DNA of 64,000 nucleotides from Streptomyces alanosinicus (GCF_014650595.1 NZ_BMVG01000012.1:124001-188000); one strand, 5' to 3'. Numbered from the stretch's first letter, positions 44,755 through 53,781 are shown. A program made the numbers and translations. The notes: generated from the letters alone by a model not told the origin.

Positions 44755-44940
44755 GCGCCGACTCTAACGGCCGCCACCGACACCGCCCGCGGACCGAGTT
44801 CCGAACCGCGTTCCGGACCGCTCCCGGGCCGCTTCCGGACGCCTCCCGGACCCCTCCCGGACCGCTCCCGGCCGCCTTCCCCCGTCTCGGAGTGACCCCG
44901 GCCCTGGTCAGCGCCGCGCCCGGCCTGGCAGGATCGCCGC

Positions 44941-45939
44941 ATGTCCAAGGTGTTCCCCCGGATCGGCAGACGCCGGGCGCTGCCGGCCGCGGCCGCCGGT
45001 GCCGTCGTGCTCGGGCTGTTGCTGTGGTGGCTGCTGCCGCTGAGCGAGAAGCCGCCGAGCGGGACGATCGTCTTCAGTACAGGCACTCCCCGAGGGGTGT
45101 ACCAGGAGTACGGCGAGCGGCTGCGCGCCGAGTTCGCCAAGGACATGCCCGGCCTGAAGGTGAAGCTGCTCAACAGCGCGGGATCGCAGGAGAACGTGCA
45201 GCGGGTGGCGACCGGCAAGGCCGACTTCACCATCGCGGCGGCCGACGCGGTGGAGACGTACGCGCTGGAGCACCGCAGCGGCGCAGAGCGGCTGCGCGGG
45301 GTGGCCCGGCTCTACGACGACTACGTGCATCTCATCGCGCGCGGCGGCTCCGGCATCCACAGTGTCGCGGACCTGCGGCACAAGCGGGTGGCGATCGGGC
45401 TGCCCGACTCCGGGGTGCGGCTGATAGCCGACCGGGTGCTCAAGGCCTCCGGCATCGACCCGCGCAAGGACATCACCCCGGTCGCGGACGGCATCGACAC
45501 CGGGCCCGACCAGCTGCGCCAGCACAAGATCGACGCCTTCTTCTGGTCGGGCGGCCTGCCCACCAAGGGGCTGGTCGAGCTGGCGAAGAAGTCCGCCTTC
45601 ACGTTCGTACCGATCGACGGCGACCTGGTCGGCAAGCTGCACGACGAGGGCCAGGAGGCGCGCTACTACCGGGCCACCAACATCCCCGAGTCGGCCTATC
45701 CGGCCGTGCAGCAGGGCAGCGAAGTCCCGACGATCGCCGTGTCCAACATCCTGATGACCCGCGCGGACATCGATCCCCGGCTGGCCGAATGGGTGACCCG
45801 TACGGTCATCAAGAGCCGCGACGGCATCGGCGCCCATGTCCACTCCGCCCAGCTGGTCGACCTGCGCACCGCCATCTACACCGACCCGCTGCCCCTCCAG
45901 GAGGGCGCCCGCCGCTACTACCGCTCGATGAAGCCGTAG
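44941..45939 (+). CDS. TAXI-family TRAP transporter solute-binding protein
   Basis: 332 residues. A single N-terminal hydrophobic segment (about 14-33) anchors or exports it; the rest is a two-lobe periplasmic-binding fold with the TAXI signature: STGTPRGVYQEYGERLRAEF, LNSAGSQENVQRVATGKADFTIAAADA, VAIGLPDSGVRLIADRVL. TAXI proteins bind small acids such as glutamate. AGGA lies 6 nt before the ATG. No TRAP membrane subunits are nearby, and the convergent neighbour is a sensor kinase, so it may act as an extracellular sensor partner (inference). Confidence 0.88.
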   Translation: MSKVFPRIGRRRALPAAAAGAVVLGLLLWWLLPLSEKPPSGTIVFSTGTPRGVYQEYGERLRAEFAKDMPGLKVKLLNSAGSQENVQRVATGKADFTIAAADAVETYALEHRSGAERLRGVARLYDDYVHLIARGGSGIHSVADLRHKRVAIGLPDSGVRLIADRVLKASGIDPRKDITPVADGIDTGPDQLRQHKIDAFFWSGGLPTKGLVELAKKSAFTFVPIDGDLVGKLHDEGQEARYYRATNIPESAYPAVQQGSEVPTIAVSNILMTRADIDPRLAEWVTRTVIKSRDGIGAHVHSAQLVDLRTAIYTDPLPLQEGARRYYRSMKP

Positions 45940-45959
45940 CCCGAGCAGGTCTGGAGGAC

Positions 45960-45981
45960 CGGCGGGCGGGGTCGCCCGCCG
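45960..45981. terminator. Bidirectional terminator behind TAXI and sensor-kinase genes
   Basis: CGGCGGGC (45960-45967) pairs with GCCCGCCG (45974-45981) around 6 nt, between two convergent genes. Confidence 0.6.
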
Positions 45982-46048
45982 CGCCGTGCCACCGCTGCCG
46001 GCCCCCGGCCCCGTCCGGCCCGCGCTGCCCCGTGGGTCAGGGTGTGGG

Positions 46049-47452
46049 TCAGGGCTCCCCGTGCCGGGGCACCGTCACCGTGACGCGCAGGCCCCGGGGC
46101 TCGTGATGGCCGTAGGCGATCGAGCCGCCGCCCGCCATGAGCAGGGCGCGCGTGATGGACAGGCCGAGGCCGGAGCCCTTGATGTTCTGGTGCCGGCCGC
46201 TACGCCAGAAGCGGTCGCCCACGCGCGCGAGTTCCTCCTCGGTGAGGCCGGGTCCCGTGTCGGTGACGACGATCGTGGACATGTCGCCGTTCGAAGCGAC
46301 GGCGACCTCCACCGTGCCGCCCTCGGGGGTGAACTTCACGGCGTTGTCGATCACCGCGTCCAGGGCGCTGGACAGCGTGACCGGGTCCGCCCAGGCGGTC
46401 GTGGGCGGACAGTCCCCGGTCAGCCGGACGCCCTTGGCCCCGGCGGCCGGGGACCAGGCGGCGACCCGCTCATCGGCAAGCGCGCCGATGTCGGTCAGGC
46501 CCAGGTCCGCCTCGGCGTGCTCGGCGAGCGCCAGGTCGAGCAGGTCGTCCAGGACCTGCGCGAGGCGCTTGCCCTCGGTGCGGACCGAGGCGATCTCCTC
46601 GTTGCCCTCGGGGAGTTCGAGGGCAAGCAGTTCGATACGCAGCAGCAGCGCCGAGAGCGGGTTGCGCAGTTGGTGCGAGGCGTCGGCGACGAAGGCGCGC
46701 TGCTGCTCCAGCACGTCCTCGACGTTGTCCGCCATCTCGTTGAACGACCGGGCCAGCCGTCTGAGTTCCGGCGGCCCGCCGGCGGCCGCGACCCGGGACT
46801 TCAGCCGTCCGGTGGCGATGTCGTGCGTGGTGGCGTCCAGGACGCGCACGGGCCTGAGCACCCAGCCGGTCAGCCGCAGCGCCGCGCCGACGGCCAGCAG
46901 CATCGCCGCGCTCTCCCCGGCCCCGATGAGCAGCCAGCCGCGCAGGATCCGCGAACGCATCTGGCCGGTCGGCGAGTCGGTGACCACGACCGCCACGACG
47001 TCCCCGTCCCGGATCACCGGCGAGGCGACGATCAGCCGGCTGCGCTGCCAGGGCCACACCTGCTTCGGGTCGTGGCTGCGCCGGCTGAGCAGCGACTCCT
47101 CGAAGGCCTCCCGCATCTCCCCTCGCGACGGTACGAACCAGTCGCCGGGGGCATTGGCCATGGCCGAGCCGTTGCGGTAGAAGACACCGGCGCGGATGCC
47201 GTAGACACCGTAGTAGCTGTCCAGTTCGGCACGCAGGGCTTCCAGGCGCTCGTCGGTGCTGGTGCGGCGGGATCCTCTGGGCCCGTCGGTGACGAACTGG
47301 GCGAGTGCCGCGAAGCGGGCCGTGTCGTCGATGCGGTCGACGACGACCTTCTGCTGCTGTGCGGCGGCCAGGCTGACGGCGAGCGGCAGTCCGAGGGCGA
47401 GGAGGACGGCCGCCATCAGGACGATGAGCAGCGGCAGCAGACGTGAGCGCAC
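46049..47452 (-). CDS. Sensor histidine kinase
   Basis: 467 residues from GTG, inner-membrane. Two membrane segments (about 5-33 and 160-185) bracket a ~130-residue extracellular sensor domain; a HAMP linker, HisKA (FVADASHQLRNPLSALL with the phospho-His in SHQLRNP) and HATPase_c (DAVIDNAVKFTPEGG, DTGPGL, KGSGLGLSI) follow. Starts 9 bp after the stop of the response-regulator gene, so co-transcribed with it. The signal is unknown; the neighbouring TAXI protein and glutamate transporter suggest an amino-acid-related stimulus (inference). Confidence 0.94.
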   Translation of the reverse strand: MRSRLLPLLIVLMAAVLLALGLPLAVSLAAAQQQKVVVDRIDDTARFAALAQFVTDGPRGSRRTSTDERLEALRAELDSYYGVYGIRAGVFYRNGSAMANAPGDWFVPSRGEMREAFEESLLSRRSHDPKQVWPWQRSRLIVASPVIRDGDVVAVVVTDSPTGQMRSRILRGWLLIGAGESAAMLLAVGAALRLTGWVLRPVRVLDATTHDIATGRLKSRVAAAGGPPELRRLARSFNEMADNVEDVLEQQRAFVADASHQLRNPLSALLLRIELLALELPEGNEEIASVRTEGKRLAQVLDDLLDLALAEHAEADLGLTDIGALADERVAAWSPAAGAKGVRLTGDCPPTTAWADPVTLSSALDAVIDNAVKFTPEGGTVEVAVASNGDMSTIVVTDTGPGLTEEELARVGDRFWRSGRHQNIKGSGLGLSITRALLMAGGGSIAYGHHEPRGLRVTVTVPRHGEP

Positions 47453-47461
47453 CCGTCCCCG

Positions 47462-48148
47462 CTACGCGGCCGGGGCGACGAGGCGGTAGCCGACGCCGCG
47501 TACGGTCTCGATCAGGGCGGGCATGCGCAGTTTGGCGCGCAGGGAGGCGACATGCACCTCCAGGGTGCGCCCGGTGCCCTCCCAGCTGGTGCGCCAGACC
47601 TCGCTGATGATCTGTTCCCGCCGGAAGACCACGCCGGGACGCTGCGCGAGCAGGGCGAGCAGGTCGAACTCCTTGCGGGTCAGCTGGACGACCGAACCGT
47701 CCACGCTGACCTGCCGGGTGGGCAGTTCGATCCGCACGGGACCGAGCAGCAGGGAGCTGTCGCCACCGGGGCCCGGCTCCTCGTGGACGCTGCGCCGGCT
47801 GACGGCGTGGATGCGGGCGAGCAGTTCCCCGGTGTCGTACGGCTTCACCACGTAGTCGTCGGCGCCGAGGTTGAGGCCGTGGATACGGGAGCGGACGTCG
47901 GAGCGGGCGGTGACCATGATCACCGGGGTGCCCGTGCGTTTGCGTATCTTGCCGCAGACCTCGTAGCCGTCCTGGTCGGGCAGGCCCAGGTCGAGCAGGA
48001 CCACACCGAAACCGTCGCCCTCGGGGACGAGCGCCTGGAGGGCCTCCTCGCCGCTGCGCGCGTGGGTGACGTCGAAACCGTGTCGCGCGAGTACGGCGGA
48101 CAGGGCCGCGGCGACGTGGTTGTCGTCCTCGACGAGCAGCAGTCTCAT
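47462..48148 (-). CDS. OmpR-family response regulator
   Basis: 228 residues. Receiver domain with acidic pair in LLVEDDNHVAA, phospho-acceptor Asp in VVLLDLGLPDQDGYEV and Lys in YVVKPYDTGEL; the C-terminal winged helix contains LTRKEFDLLALLAQRPGVVFRREQI and TLEVHVASLRAKL. ATG follows GGAGGGGG. Partner of the adjacent histidine kinase. It is transcribed divergently from gluA, with palindromes in the shared 289-bp region that could be its binding sites. Confidence 0.95.
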   Translation of the reverse strand: MRLLLVEDDNHVAAALSAVLARHGFDVTHARSGEEALQALVPEGDGFGVVLLDLGLPDQDGYEVCGKIRKRTGTPVIMVTARSDVRSRIHGLNLGADDYVVKPYDTGELLARIHAVSRRSVHEEPGPGGDSSLLLGPVRIELPTRQVSVDGSVVQLTRKEFDLLALLAQRPGVVFRREQIISEVWRTSWEGTGRTLEVHVASLRAKLRMPALIETVRGVGYRLVAPAA

Positions 48149-48321
48149 CCCGGCCCCCTCCGGTTCAGTGTTCGTACGGTCTGGGTTCGCGCGCGCCGTG
48201 TAGCCCACGCGCGCGTGCACCATGGCAGTGACGCCGATGGACAAGGACGACGTCAAGAGGGTTCCGGTTGCCCGCCGTTTCCGTTATCCGGCCGATACGC
48301 ACAGGGGAGACAAGTACTACG

Positions 48322-48345
48322 ACACGTGTCCGATTGCTATCGGAT
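48322..48345. promoter_or_regulatory. Two adjoining palindromes in the regulator-gluA divergent region
   Basis: GACACGTGTC (48322-48331) is a perfect 10-bp palindrome. TCCGAT-TGCT-ATCGGA (48330-48345) begins two bases before it ends. A TATGAT -10-like box (48370-48375) for gluA lies 25 bp downstream. The binding protein is not identified. Confidence 0.55.
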
Positions 48346-48401
48346 CGTGATGCTCAGATCTCCCTCAGATATGATGACGCAGGTCACAGCCGCTCATTAC
48401 T

Positions 48402-48423
48402 GTCCTCCGAAACCGAGGAGGAC
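48402..48423 (+). promoter_or_regulatory. Hairpin over a purine-rich ribosome-binding region of gluA
   Basis: GTCCTCC (48402-48408) can pair with GGAGGAC (48417-48423), which includes the strongest Shine-Dalgarno-like sequence ahead of gluA. That sequence is 16 nt from the ATG, longer than usual; a weaker GGAG at 48424-48427 is better spaced. Confidence 0.4.
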
Positions 48424-48437
48424 GGAGCCCGAGAGCG

Positions 48438-49214
48438 ATGACCGAAGTATCGGTGGCCAAGGAAGACGCGGTCACGTCCGACGAACTGGTCGTCCTGAAG
48501 AGCGTCAACAAGCACTTCGGCGCGTTGCACGTTCTCCAGGACATCGACCTGACGATCGCCCGCGGCGAGGTCGTCGTGGTCATCGGGCCCTCCGGGTCCG
48601 GAAAGTCGACCCTGTGCCGCACCATCAACCGCCTGGAGACGATCGACTCGGGCACCATCACGATCGACGGAAAGTCGCTGCCCCAGGAGGGCAGGGAGCT
48701 GGCCCGGCTGCGGGCGGACGTCGGGATGGTCTTCCAGTCCTTCAACCTGTTCGCGCACAAGACCGTGCTCGAGAACGTGATGCTGGGCCAGCTCAAGGTC
48801 CGCAGGACGGAGAAGAAGCAGGCCGAGGAGAAGGCCCGGTCGCTGCTCGACCGGGTCGGCGTGGGCACCCAGGCCGACAAGTACCCCGCCCAGCTCTCCG
48901 GCGGCCAGCAGCAGCGCGTCGCCATCGCGCGGGCGCTGGCGATGGGTCCGAAGGTCATGCTCTTCGACGAGCCGACCTCCGCCCTCGACCCCGAGATGAT
49001 CAATGAGGTCCTCGAGGTCATGCAGCAACTCGCCCGCGAGGGCATGACGATGGTCGTCGTCACCCACGAGATGGGATTCGCGCGCTCGGCCGCGAACCGT
49101 GTCGTCTTCATGGCCGACGGCCGGATCGTCGAACAGGCCGCGCCGGACCAGTTCTTCAGCAACCCGCGCAGCGACCGGGCCAAGGACTTCCTGTCCAAGA
49201 TCCTGCACCACTGA
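48438..49214 (+). CDS. gluA: Glutamate ABC transporter ATP-binding protein
   Basis: 258 residues. Polar-amino-acid ABC ATPase: Walker A GPSGSGKST at 50-58, Q-loop VFQSFNLFAHKT, signature LSGGQQQRVAIARAL, Walker B VMLFDEPTSALDPE, and switch His in VVVTHEMGFARSAANRVVF. First gene of a four-gene operon with a binding protein and two permeases, the composition and order of the corynebacterial and streptomycete gluABCD glutamate uptake system. The first ~14 residues are a polar extension. Confidence 0.93.
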   Translation: MTEVSVAKEDAVTSDELVVLKSVNKHFGALHVLQDIDLTIARGEVVVVIGPSGSGKSTLCRTINRLETIDSGTITIDGKSLPQEGRELARLRADVGMVFQSFNLFAHKTVLENVMLGQLKVRRTEKKQAEEKARSLLDRVGVGTQADKYPAQLSGGQQQRVAIARALAMGPKVMLFDEPTSALDPEMINEVLEVMQQLAREGMTMVVVTHEMGFARSAANRVVFMADGRIVEQAAPDQFFSNPRSDRAKDFLSKILHH

Positions 49215-49291
49215 CGGTACGGGGGCGGCCGCCGCACCGCGGGCCGGCTCTCCGACGGACCTCGTCCCTCTCCATTCAAAGGATGTTCAGC

Positions 49292-50122
49292 ATGAAGCTC
49301 CGCAAGGTCACCGCCGTCTCGGCCGCCGTCCTCGCCCTCACCGTGTCGGCCACCGCGTGCAGCGGCAAGAAGAACGACAGCGGTTCCTCCGGCGGCAAGA
49401 AGATCGCCATCGGCATCAAGTTCGACCAGCCGGGCCTCGGCCAGCAGACCCCGCAGGGCTACTCGGGCTTCGACGTCGACGTGGCCACCTATGTCGCCAA
49501 GAAGCTCGGTTACAGCGCCGACCAGATCGAGTGGAAGCAGTCGAAGAGCGCCGACCGCGAGACCATGCTGCAGCGCGGTGACGTCGACTTCATCGCCGCC
49601 ACCTACTCGATCACCCCGGAGCGTCAGCAGAAGGTCGACTTCGCCGGCCCGTATCTGCTGGCCCATCAGGACATCCTGGTGCGCGCGGACGACACGAAGA
49701 TCAAGGCGCCGGCGGACCTGAACGGCAAGAAGCTGTGTTCGGTGACCGGCTCGACCTCGGCGCAGAACCTCAAGGCCAAGCTTGCCCTCAAGACCAACCT
49801 CGTGACGTACCCGACGTACTCGGCCTGTCTGTCGGGCCTGCAGAGCGGCGCCGTCGAGGCTCTCACCACCGACGACTCGATCCTCGCGGGTTACGCCTCC
49901 CAGGCCCAGTTCAAGGGCAAGTTCAAGCTGGGCGGCCTCAAGATGACGAACGAGAACTACGGCATCGGCGTCAAGAAGGGCAGCGCCCTCAAGGCCAAGA
50001 TCAACAAGGCTCTTGAGGACATGGTCTCCGACGGTTCCTGGGAGACGGCCGTGAAGAAGAACTTCGGCCCGGCGAACTACAAGAACGAGCCCGCCCCGAA
50101 GATCGGCGACATCAAGAGCTGA
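49292..50122 (+). CDS. gluB: Glutamate ABC transporter substrate-binding lipoprotein
   Basis: 276 residues. Signal and lipobox VSATACSG anchor it outside the membrane. The SBP3 amino-acid-binding fold is evident: KIAIGIKFDQPGLG, GYSGFDVDVATYVAKKLG, MLQRGDVDFIAATYSITPERQQKVDFAGPY. Start is the ATG 8 nt after AAGGA, not the one three codons earlier that overlaps it. It delivers glutamate to the GluCD channel. Confidence 0.92.
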   Translation: MKLRKVTAVSAAVLALTVSATACSGKKNDSGSSGGKKIAIGIKFDQPGLGQQTPQGYSGFDVDVATYVAKKLGYSADQIEWKQSKSADRETMLQRGDVDFIAATYSITPERQQKVDFAGPYLLAHQDILVRADDTKIKAPADLNGKKLCSVTGSTSAQNLKAKLALKTNLVTYPTYSACLSGLQSGAVEALTTDDSILAGYASQAQFKGKFKLGGLKMTNENYGIGVKKGSALKAKINKALEDMVSDGSWETAVKKNFGPANYKNEPAPKIGDIKS

Positions 50123-50202
50123 GGCAGCGCCCGCCGGTGCGCCGTCGCTCCTGACGGCGGCGGCGCACCGCGGCACCCTTACACGCGGAAGCGCGGGAGA
50201 CA

Positions 50203-50868
50203 GTGTTCGACTTTCTTGACAAGTACGACGTATTGGGCGCCTTCTGGACGACGGTGCAGCTCACGCTGCTGTCGGCCGTGGGCTCCCTGGTCTGGGGCAC
50301 TCTGCTGGCCGCCATGCGGGTGGGTCCGGTACCGCTGATGCGCGGTTTCGGCACCGCCTACGTGAACATCGTGCGGAACATCCCGCTCACGGTGATCATC
50401 CTGTTCTCCTCGCTCGGTCTCAGCCAGACGCTGGGGATCACCCTCGGCGCGGACGACTTCAAGGTCCAGGGCTTCCGGCTGGCCGTGCTCGGTCTGATCG
50501 TCTACACCTCGGCTTTCGTCTGTGAGGCGATCCGCTCCGGCATCAACACGGTGCCCGTCGGCCAGGCCGAGGCCGCGCGAGCCATCGGTCTCAGCTTCAC
50601 GCAGGTGCTGGGCCTGATCGTGCTGCCGCAGGCGTTCCGCGCCGCGATCGGCCCGCTGACCAACGTGCTGATCGCCCTGACGAAGAACACGACGGTGGCC
50701 GCCGCGATCGGCGTGGCGGAGGCGGCATTCCTGATGAAGGAAATGATCGAGAACGAGGCGCAGCTCCTGGCGATCTCCGCGGTCATCGCCCTCGGGTTCG
50801 TCTGCCTGACCCTGCCGACCGGTCTGATCCTCGGCTGGGTCGGCAAGAAGGTGGCGGTGAAGCGATGA
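50203..50868 (+). CDS. gluC: Glutamate ABC transporter permease
   Basis: 221 residues, GTG start behind GGGAGA. Inner-membrane permease with about five helices; the conserved cytoplasmic loop for ATPase coupling is EAARAIGLSFTQVLGLIVLPQAFRAAIGPL. It overlaps gluD by 4 bp (ATGA), so translation is coupled. Confidence 0.93.
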   Translation: MFDFLDKYDVLGAFWTTVQLTLLSAVGSLVWGTLLAAMRVGPVPLMRGFGTAYVNIVRNIPLTVIILFSSLGLSQTLGITLGADDFKVQGFRLAVLGLIVYTSAFVCEAIRSGINTVPVGQAEAARAIGLSFTQVLGLIVLPQAFRAAIGPLTNVLIALTKNTTVAAAIGVAEAAFLMKEMIENEAQLLAISAVIALGFVCLTLPTGLILGWVGKKVAVKR

Positions 50869-51833
50869 CCTCGGTCCTGTACGACGCCCAGGGCCCGCGA
50901 GCCAAGCGGCGCAACATCCTGTACACGGCCCTCTTCGTGGTCGCCTTCGCGGCCCTGTTGTGGTGGGTGTACAAGAAGCTCGACGACAAGGGGCAGCTGG
51001 CCTGGTCGTTGTGGAAGCCCTTCCTGTCCGGCACCGAGGCGTACTCGACGTACATCTGGCCCGGTCTGGAGAACACCCTTGAGGCGGCCGCGCTGGCGAT
51101 GGTCATCGGGCTTCCGCTGGGTGCCGTCCTCGGCATAGCCCGGCTGTCGGACCACGCATGGGTGCGCATCCCGGTCGCGATCGTCGTCGAGTTCTTCCGC
51201 GCGATCCCCGTTCTGGTCCTGATGATCTTCGGGCTCGCGCTCTTCGCCCAGTACACCGATGTCAGTTCGGACGACCGTCCGTTCTACGCGGTCGTCACCG
51301 GACTGGTGCTGTACAACGCGTCGGTGCTCGCCGAGATCGTCCGCGCGGGCATCCTCACCCTGCCGAGGGGCCAGTCCGAGGCGGCCCTGGCGATCGGCCT
51401 GCGCAAGAACCAGATGATGCGGCTCGTCCTACTGCCGCAGGCGGTCACCGTCATGCTCCCGGCCATCGTCAGCCAGCTGGTGGTCATCGTGAAGGACACC
51501 GCTCTCGGCGGTGCGGTCCTCACCTTCCCCGAACTGCTCACCTCGGCCAACACGATGGCCGGCTACTACGGCAACATCATCGCCTCTCTGACCGTCGTGG
51601 CGGTGATCTACCTGGTCATCAACCTCTCCCTGACCTCGTTCGCGAGCTGGCTGGAACAGCGGCTGCGGAAGGGGAAGAAGTCGACGGGCGCCGTGCTGGG
51701 AGCCCAGGACGTGGCGGGCATCGCGGGTACGGCGGCGACCGGCGCCGGGGGCGCCGCGGGCGGCCCGGACCTCGGCGCCCGCCTGGTCGGCGGTCCGCAC
51801 CGTGACGGCGATGCCGGCGGCCACGCGAACTGA
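50865..51833 (+). CDS. gluD: Glutamate ABC transporter permease
   Basis: 322 residues. The second permease; N-terminal helix, a periplasmic stretch, then the permease domain with the EAA loop SEAALAIGLRKNQMMRLVLLPQAVTVMLP. The C-terminal ~50 residues are Gly/Ala-rich and dispensable-looking. Last gene of gluABCD, ended by a hairpin terminator. Confidence 0.93.
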   Translation: MTSVLYDAQGPRAKRRNILYTALFVVAFAALLWWVYKKLDDKGQLAWSLWKPFLSGTEAYSTYIWPGLENTLEAAALAMVIGLPLGAVLGIARLSDHAWVRIPVAIVVEFFRAIPVLVLMIFGLALFAQYTDVSSDDRPFYAVVTGLVLYNASVLAEIVRAGILTLPRGQSEAALAIGLRKNQMMRLVLLPQAVTVMLPAIVSQLVVIVKDTALGGAVLTFPELLTSANTMAGYYGNIIASLTVVAVIYLVINLSLTSFASWLEQRLRKGKKSTGAVLGAQDVAGIAGTAATGAGGAAGGPDLGARLVGGPHRDGDAGGHAN

Positions 51834-51862
51834 CGACCGCTCAAACGGCTTGAGCCATCCGG

Positions 51863-51888
51863 GGGCAGTGGCACGATCGCCACTGCCC
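51863..51888 (+). terminator. gluABCD terminator
   Basis: GGGCAGTGGC (51863-51872) pairs perfectly with GCCACTGCCC (51879-51888) around 6 nt, followed by TT, 30 bp after the gluD stop. Confidence 0.8.
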
Positions 51889-52009
51889 TTGGTCACTTGA
51901 CGCAAACTCTGCCAATGGGTTGCATACGTTGTGTGATCGTGCACCCCGCTCCGCCTTCCTGTTCACTTGTCTCCGTCAGGGCATCGTCACGGGCAGGGGG
52001 CGGCGCGTC

Positions 52010-53617
52010 ATGGACCCGGTGATCATCGTCGGAGCGGGCCCCGTCGGGCTCGCGCTCGCCCTGGCGCTGGCCCGCCAGGAGGTGCCGACCGTCGTCCTGG
52101 ACGAGGGCCCCGGCAAGGACGAGCCCCGCCCCGCGCGCACCGTCGTGCTGCGCGAGAGCACGGTCGCCCTGCTGGAGCGGCTGACCGGGGTCGCGCTCGG
52201 TGATCACGGCGTGCGCTGGGCCGGATGGCGGTCCCTGCGCCGCCGGCAGGTGATGAGCGAGATCGCCTTCGACGAGGCGGACCCCGCCGCCCCGCTGCAT
52301 ATCGCCCAGCACGTCCTCACGGCCGCCCTGCGCGCGGTCCTCGCCGACGAACCGCTGGTGAAGACGGCCGTGGACAGCCGTCTGGACTCCATCGAGCAGG
52401 AGCGTTCCGGCATCACCGCGCACACCCGCGGCGAGAACGGCACCTGGTGGCGCGGCAGTTATCTGGTCGGCTGCGACGGACCGCGCTCCACCGTGCGCAA
52501 ACTGCAGGACATCCGCTTCCCGGGCCGTACGGCGGTGGAACGGCACGCGGTCGCCGCGCTGCGCGCGGAACTTCCGTGGGAGGGCCAGGCGTTGCTCCAT
52601 CGGATGCCGCCGTGGCGGCAGTCCGGGCCCTCGGCCGGGGAGGTGACCGCCCGCCCCCTCCCGGACGGCGTGTGGCGCCTGGACTGGCTGCTGCCGCCGG
52701 GCAAGGAACTGGTCACGCCCGAGATCCTGGTGACCGGGATCCGTGAGACGCTCGCGGGCTGGGCGGACGGCTCCACACCGACGTACGAGCTGCTCGACAC
52801 CGGTGTCCACACGGTGCACCACCGCCTGGCCCGCCGGTGGCGCGCCGGACGGGTCTTCCTCGCCGGGGACTCCGCCCATCTGCTCGGCGCGCTCGGCGCC
52901 CAGGGGCTGGACGAGGGCCTCAGGGACGTCGACAACCTCTCCTGGAAGCTCGCCGCGGCCTGGCACCACGGCCCGCACGAGGCCTTGCTGGACAGCTATC
53001 AGACCGAACGGCGCGCGGTGGTCGCCGCCCGGCTGCGCGCCGCCGACCAGGTGTTGCCGGCGCTGCGCGGCTCCGGTGGGCTGCGCCAGATGGTCCCGGG
53101 CGCGGCACGGGGCCATGACGCGCTGCTCACCGACGGGCATCTGGGACGCGGGTCGCTGGGTGCGCCGGCGGCATACGACGACTCCCCGCTCGCGCCGACC
53201 CGGCAGCTGGAGGGCGAGATCCCGGTCGACACCCCGCCCGGTGCACCGGTCGCCGATGTACAGGTCACCGCGGAGGACGGTTCCTTCGTCCAGCTGCGCG
53301 ACCGGTTCGGCCGCGGTGCCCTGCTCGTCGTCCTGATCGCGCCGGGCACGGGCGTGTGGGACCGCAAGCACTGGGCGTCCGCCGGGGTCATGCCCCGGCT
53401 CGCGGCGGCCGTGTCGGCGCTGCCCCACCCCGCCGAACTGCTGGTCGCCGAGAGCTACCCGGGTGCGCCGGCGCACAGTGTGCTGCTCGTGCGCCCCGAC
53501 GGCCACCTGGTCACCGCGTTCAGCGGGGTCCGGCCGGCCGAACTGTACGAGGCGGGGGAGGCCGCGGTGGGCGGCCCGGTGCAGGAGGAGGCACAGGCGG
53601 CTTCCGGGGCGCGTTGA
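52010..53617 (+). CDS. FAD-dependent aromatic monooxygenase
   Basis: 535 residues, class A flavin monooxygenase (PheA/TfdB-like, hydroxylating aromatic substrates with NADPH). The FAD-binding GAGPVGLALALALA begins at residue 8; GCDGPRSTVRK is the DG motif and FLAGDSAHLLGALGAQGLDEGLRDVDNLSWKL the GD motif. A C-terminal thioredoxin-like domain (about 425-520) is typical of this subgroup. The frame extends 30 codons upstream; the ATG behind CAGGGGG is preferred. Isolated from any biosynthetic cluster, so the substrate is unknown. Confidence 0.9.
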   Translation: MDPVIIVGAGPVGLALALALARQEVPTVVLDEGPGKDEPRPARTVVLRESTVALLERLTGVALGDHGVRWAGWRSLRRRQVMSEIAFDEADPAAPLHIAQHVLTAALRAVLADEPLVKTAVDSRLDSIEQERSGITAHTRGENGTWWRGSYLVGCDGPRSTVRKLQDIRFPGRTAVERHAVAALRAELPWEGQALLHRMPPWRQSGPSAGEVTARPLPDGVWRLDWLLPPGKELVTPEILVTGIRETLAGWADGSTPTYELLDTGVHTVHHRLARRWRAGRVFLAGDSAHLLGALGAQGLDEGLRDVDNLSWKLAAAWHHGPHEALLDSYQTERRAVVAARLRAADQVLPALRGSGGLRQMVPGAARGHDALLTDGHLGRGSLGAPAAYDDSPLAPTRQLEGEIPVDTPPGAPVADVQVTAEDGSFVQLRDRFGRGALLVVLIAPGTGVWDRKHWASAGVMPRLAAAVSALPHPAELLVAESYPGAPAHSVLLVRPDGHLVTAFSGVRPAELYEAGEAAVGGPVQEEAQAASGAR

Positions 53618-53658
53618 CCCGGGGGCGTGTCACCGTCTGTCCACATGGTGACGGTGAG

Positions 53659-53687
53659 TTGACCGGCGTGCACGCGCGTGCTGTACT
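53659..53687 (+). promoter_or_regulatory. Promoter of the Cys-leader/cysteine dioxygenase operon
   Basis: TTGACC (53659-53664) and TGTACT (53682-53687) are 17 bp apart. The expected transcription start falls at or next to the leader ATG (53695). Just upstream, TCACCGTC (53630-53637) and GACGGTGA (53650-53657) form an inverted repeat that could be an operator or the terminator of the monooxygenase gene. Confidence 0.7.
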
Positions 53688-53694
53688 CCGGACC

Positions 53695-53781
53695 ATGACC
53701 GACACCTGTGTGCGCCTGTGGCGGAGGGTCCATATGGACCTCGTCCGCTATGCGGGCTGCGTGTGTCGCCCGTCCTGCTGA
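53695..53781 (+). CDS. Cys-rich leader peptide (attenuator)
   Basis: 28 codons: starts MTDTCVRLWRRVHMD and ends with the conserved CVCRPSC, four of five cysteines near the end. Such peptides occur upstream of sulfur-metabolism genes in actinobacteria, where stalling at Cys codons when cysteine is scarce is thought to control downstream transcription. It lacks a Shine-Dalgarno and probably starts at the 5' end of the message. A pyrimidine-rich, G-poor stretch (53786-53812) follows, suited to Rho loading. Cysteine dioxygenase starts 70 bp downstream. Confidence 0.8.
   Translation: MTDTCVRLWRRVHMDLVRYAGCVCRPSC

Noticed and set aside
53637..53645. DnaA-like CTGTCCACA upstream of the Cys-leader
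   Set aside because: Only a degenerate match; the same 9-mer also occurs inside lhr coding sequence near 63209, so chance is likely.
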